Below the pieces are notes generated by a model. It saw nothing but the letters and a program-made list of their open reading frames with translations. It had not been told where the DNA came from and made no database searches. Positions 33,889 to 34,033 of a DNA stretch of 34,033 bases are shown here, piece by piece; position 1 is the first letter of the stretch, and each line of letters opens with the position of its first letter. Origin of the DNA: Draconibacterium orientale (GTDB taxonomy: Bacteria; Bacteroidota; Bacteroidia; Bacteroidales; FEN-979); NCBI GenBank assembly GCA_020718225.1, contig DYSO01000012.1:1-34033 (forward strand), in the 5' to 3' direction. Position numbers and translations under genes: made by a program.

Positions 33889-33990
33889 CGATCGACGATT
33901 GACGATTTACGATTGACGATTTACGATTGACGATTGACGATTGACGATTGACGATTGATGATTGACGATTGACGATTGACGATTGAGGAG
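33886..33990. repeat. Heptamer array 3: about 14 TGACGAT units starting at the efp stop codon
   Basis: Fourteen tandem heptamers, mainly TGACGAT with variants CGACGAT, TTACGAT (twice) and TGATGAT, begin at the efp TGA (33886) and decay at 33984-33990 (TGAGGAG). The TTACGAT variants are exactly the unit of arrays 1 and 2, so the three are one repeat family. Confidence 0.95.
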
Positions 33991-33997
33991 ATTGGCA

Positions 33998-34033
33998 TTG
34001 GACGAAAAGACTTTCAAGGATCGTACAAAGAAA
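33998..34033 (+). CDS. Possible start of a four-helix-bundle (S23/IVS-type) protein, cut by window edge
   Basis: The last 12 codons read from a TTG give (M)DEKTFKDRTKK, which resembles the N-termini of the four-helix-bundle proteins related to the 23S rRNA intervening-sequence proteins, common in Bacteroidetes. Further TTG codons lie in frame at 33992 and 33983, and an in-frame stop occurs in array 3 at 33977. Twelve residues are too few to be sure. Confidence 0.3.
   Translation, partial: MDEKTFKDRTKK

Noticed and set aside
18184-33990. Heptamer arrays as CRISPR or origin iterons
   Set aside because: Units are 7 bp with no spacers and no cas genes; they occur at three unrelated gene ends and no replication gene is near.

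Overview
The window looks like a chromosomal segment of a Bacteroidota (Bacteroidetes) bacterium, probably in or near Bacteroidales/Marinilabiliales. Lineage markers are a PorX-type receiver-PglZ regulator of type IX secretion, an LpxC-FabZ fusion, a FeoA-FeoB fusion, DUF4293 and WbqC-like proteins, a Rho factor with a very long disordered insert, and many upstream boxes matching the Bacteroidetes -7 element TAnnTTTG in place of a sigma70 -10 box. No rRNA, tRNA, CRISPR, prophage or intact insertion sequence was found. Most genes are housekeeping.

Layout. Positions 1-3140 (minus) hold an apparent operon: an APS-reductase-type cysH, an ODP-like metallo-beta-lactamase-fold di-iron protein, and a soluble PAS hybrid histidine kinase that runs off the left edge. 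Mpl (peptidoglycan recycling) follows and converges on rho. DUF4293 converges on a small phosphodiesterase. A 675-bp gene-free stretch with degenerate hairpin repeats precedes a large HExxH metallopeptidase, which converges on hutI. hutI lies 11 bp behind a stand-alone IS1595-type zinc-ribbon/HTH protein. Positions 12399-17456 (plus) carry two thioredoxins, a WbqC-like protein, fused FeoAB with its small Cys-rich partner, and an NlpC/P60 peptidase.

Positions 17475-26986 are a long co-directional minus-strand run, in transcription order porX, tsaE, ald, aroB, aroA, lutA-like, tex and an outer-membrane beta-barrel gene. Divergent from porX is an HD-domain phosphohydrolase, then the lipid A genes lpxD, lpxC-fabZ and lpxA and an ABC ATPase. 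A FkbM methyltransferase (minus), efp (plus) and perhaps the first codons of a four-helix-bundle gene close the window.

The genes centre on the cell envelope (lipid A, peptidoglycan recycling, type IX secretion control, outer-membrane barrel), iron and redox handling (FeoAB, thioredoxins, ODP-like sensor, Fe-S cysH) and core information processing (rho, tex, efp, tsaE). The most unusual signals are: the ODP-like protein paired with a hybrid kinase whose receiver has Glu at the phospho-acceptor site; three arrays of related heptamers (GATTTAC/GATTGAC) that each overlap a start or stop codon, one of which leaves tsaE without a usual start codon; and the stand-alone transposase-like zinc-ribbon protein upstream of hutI.
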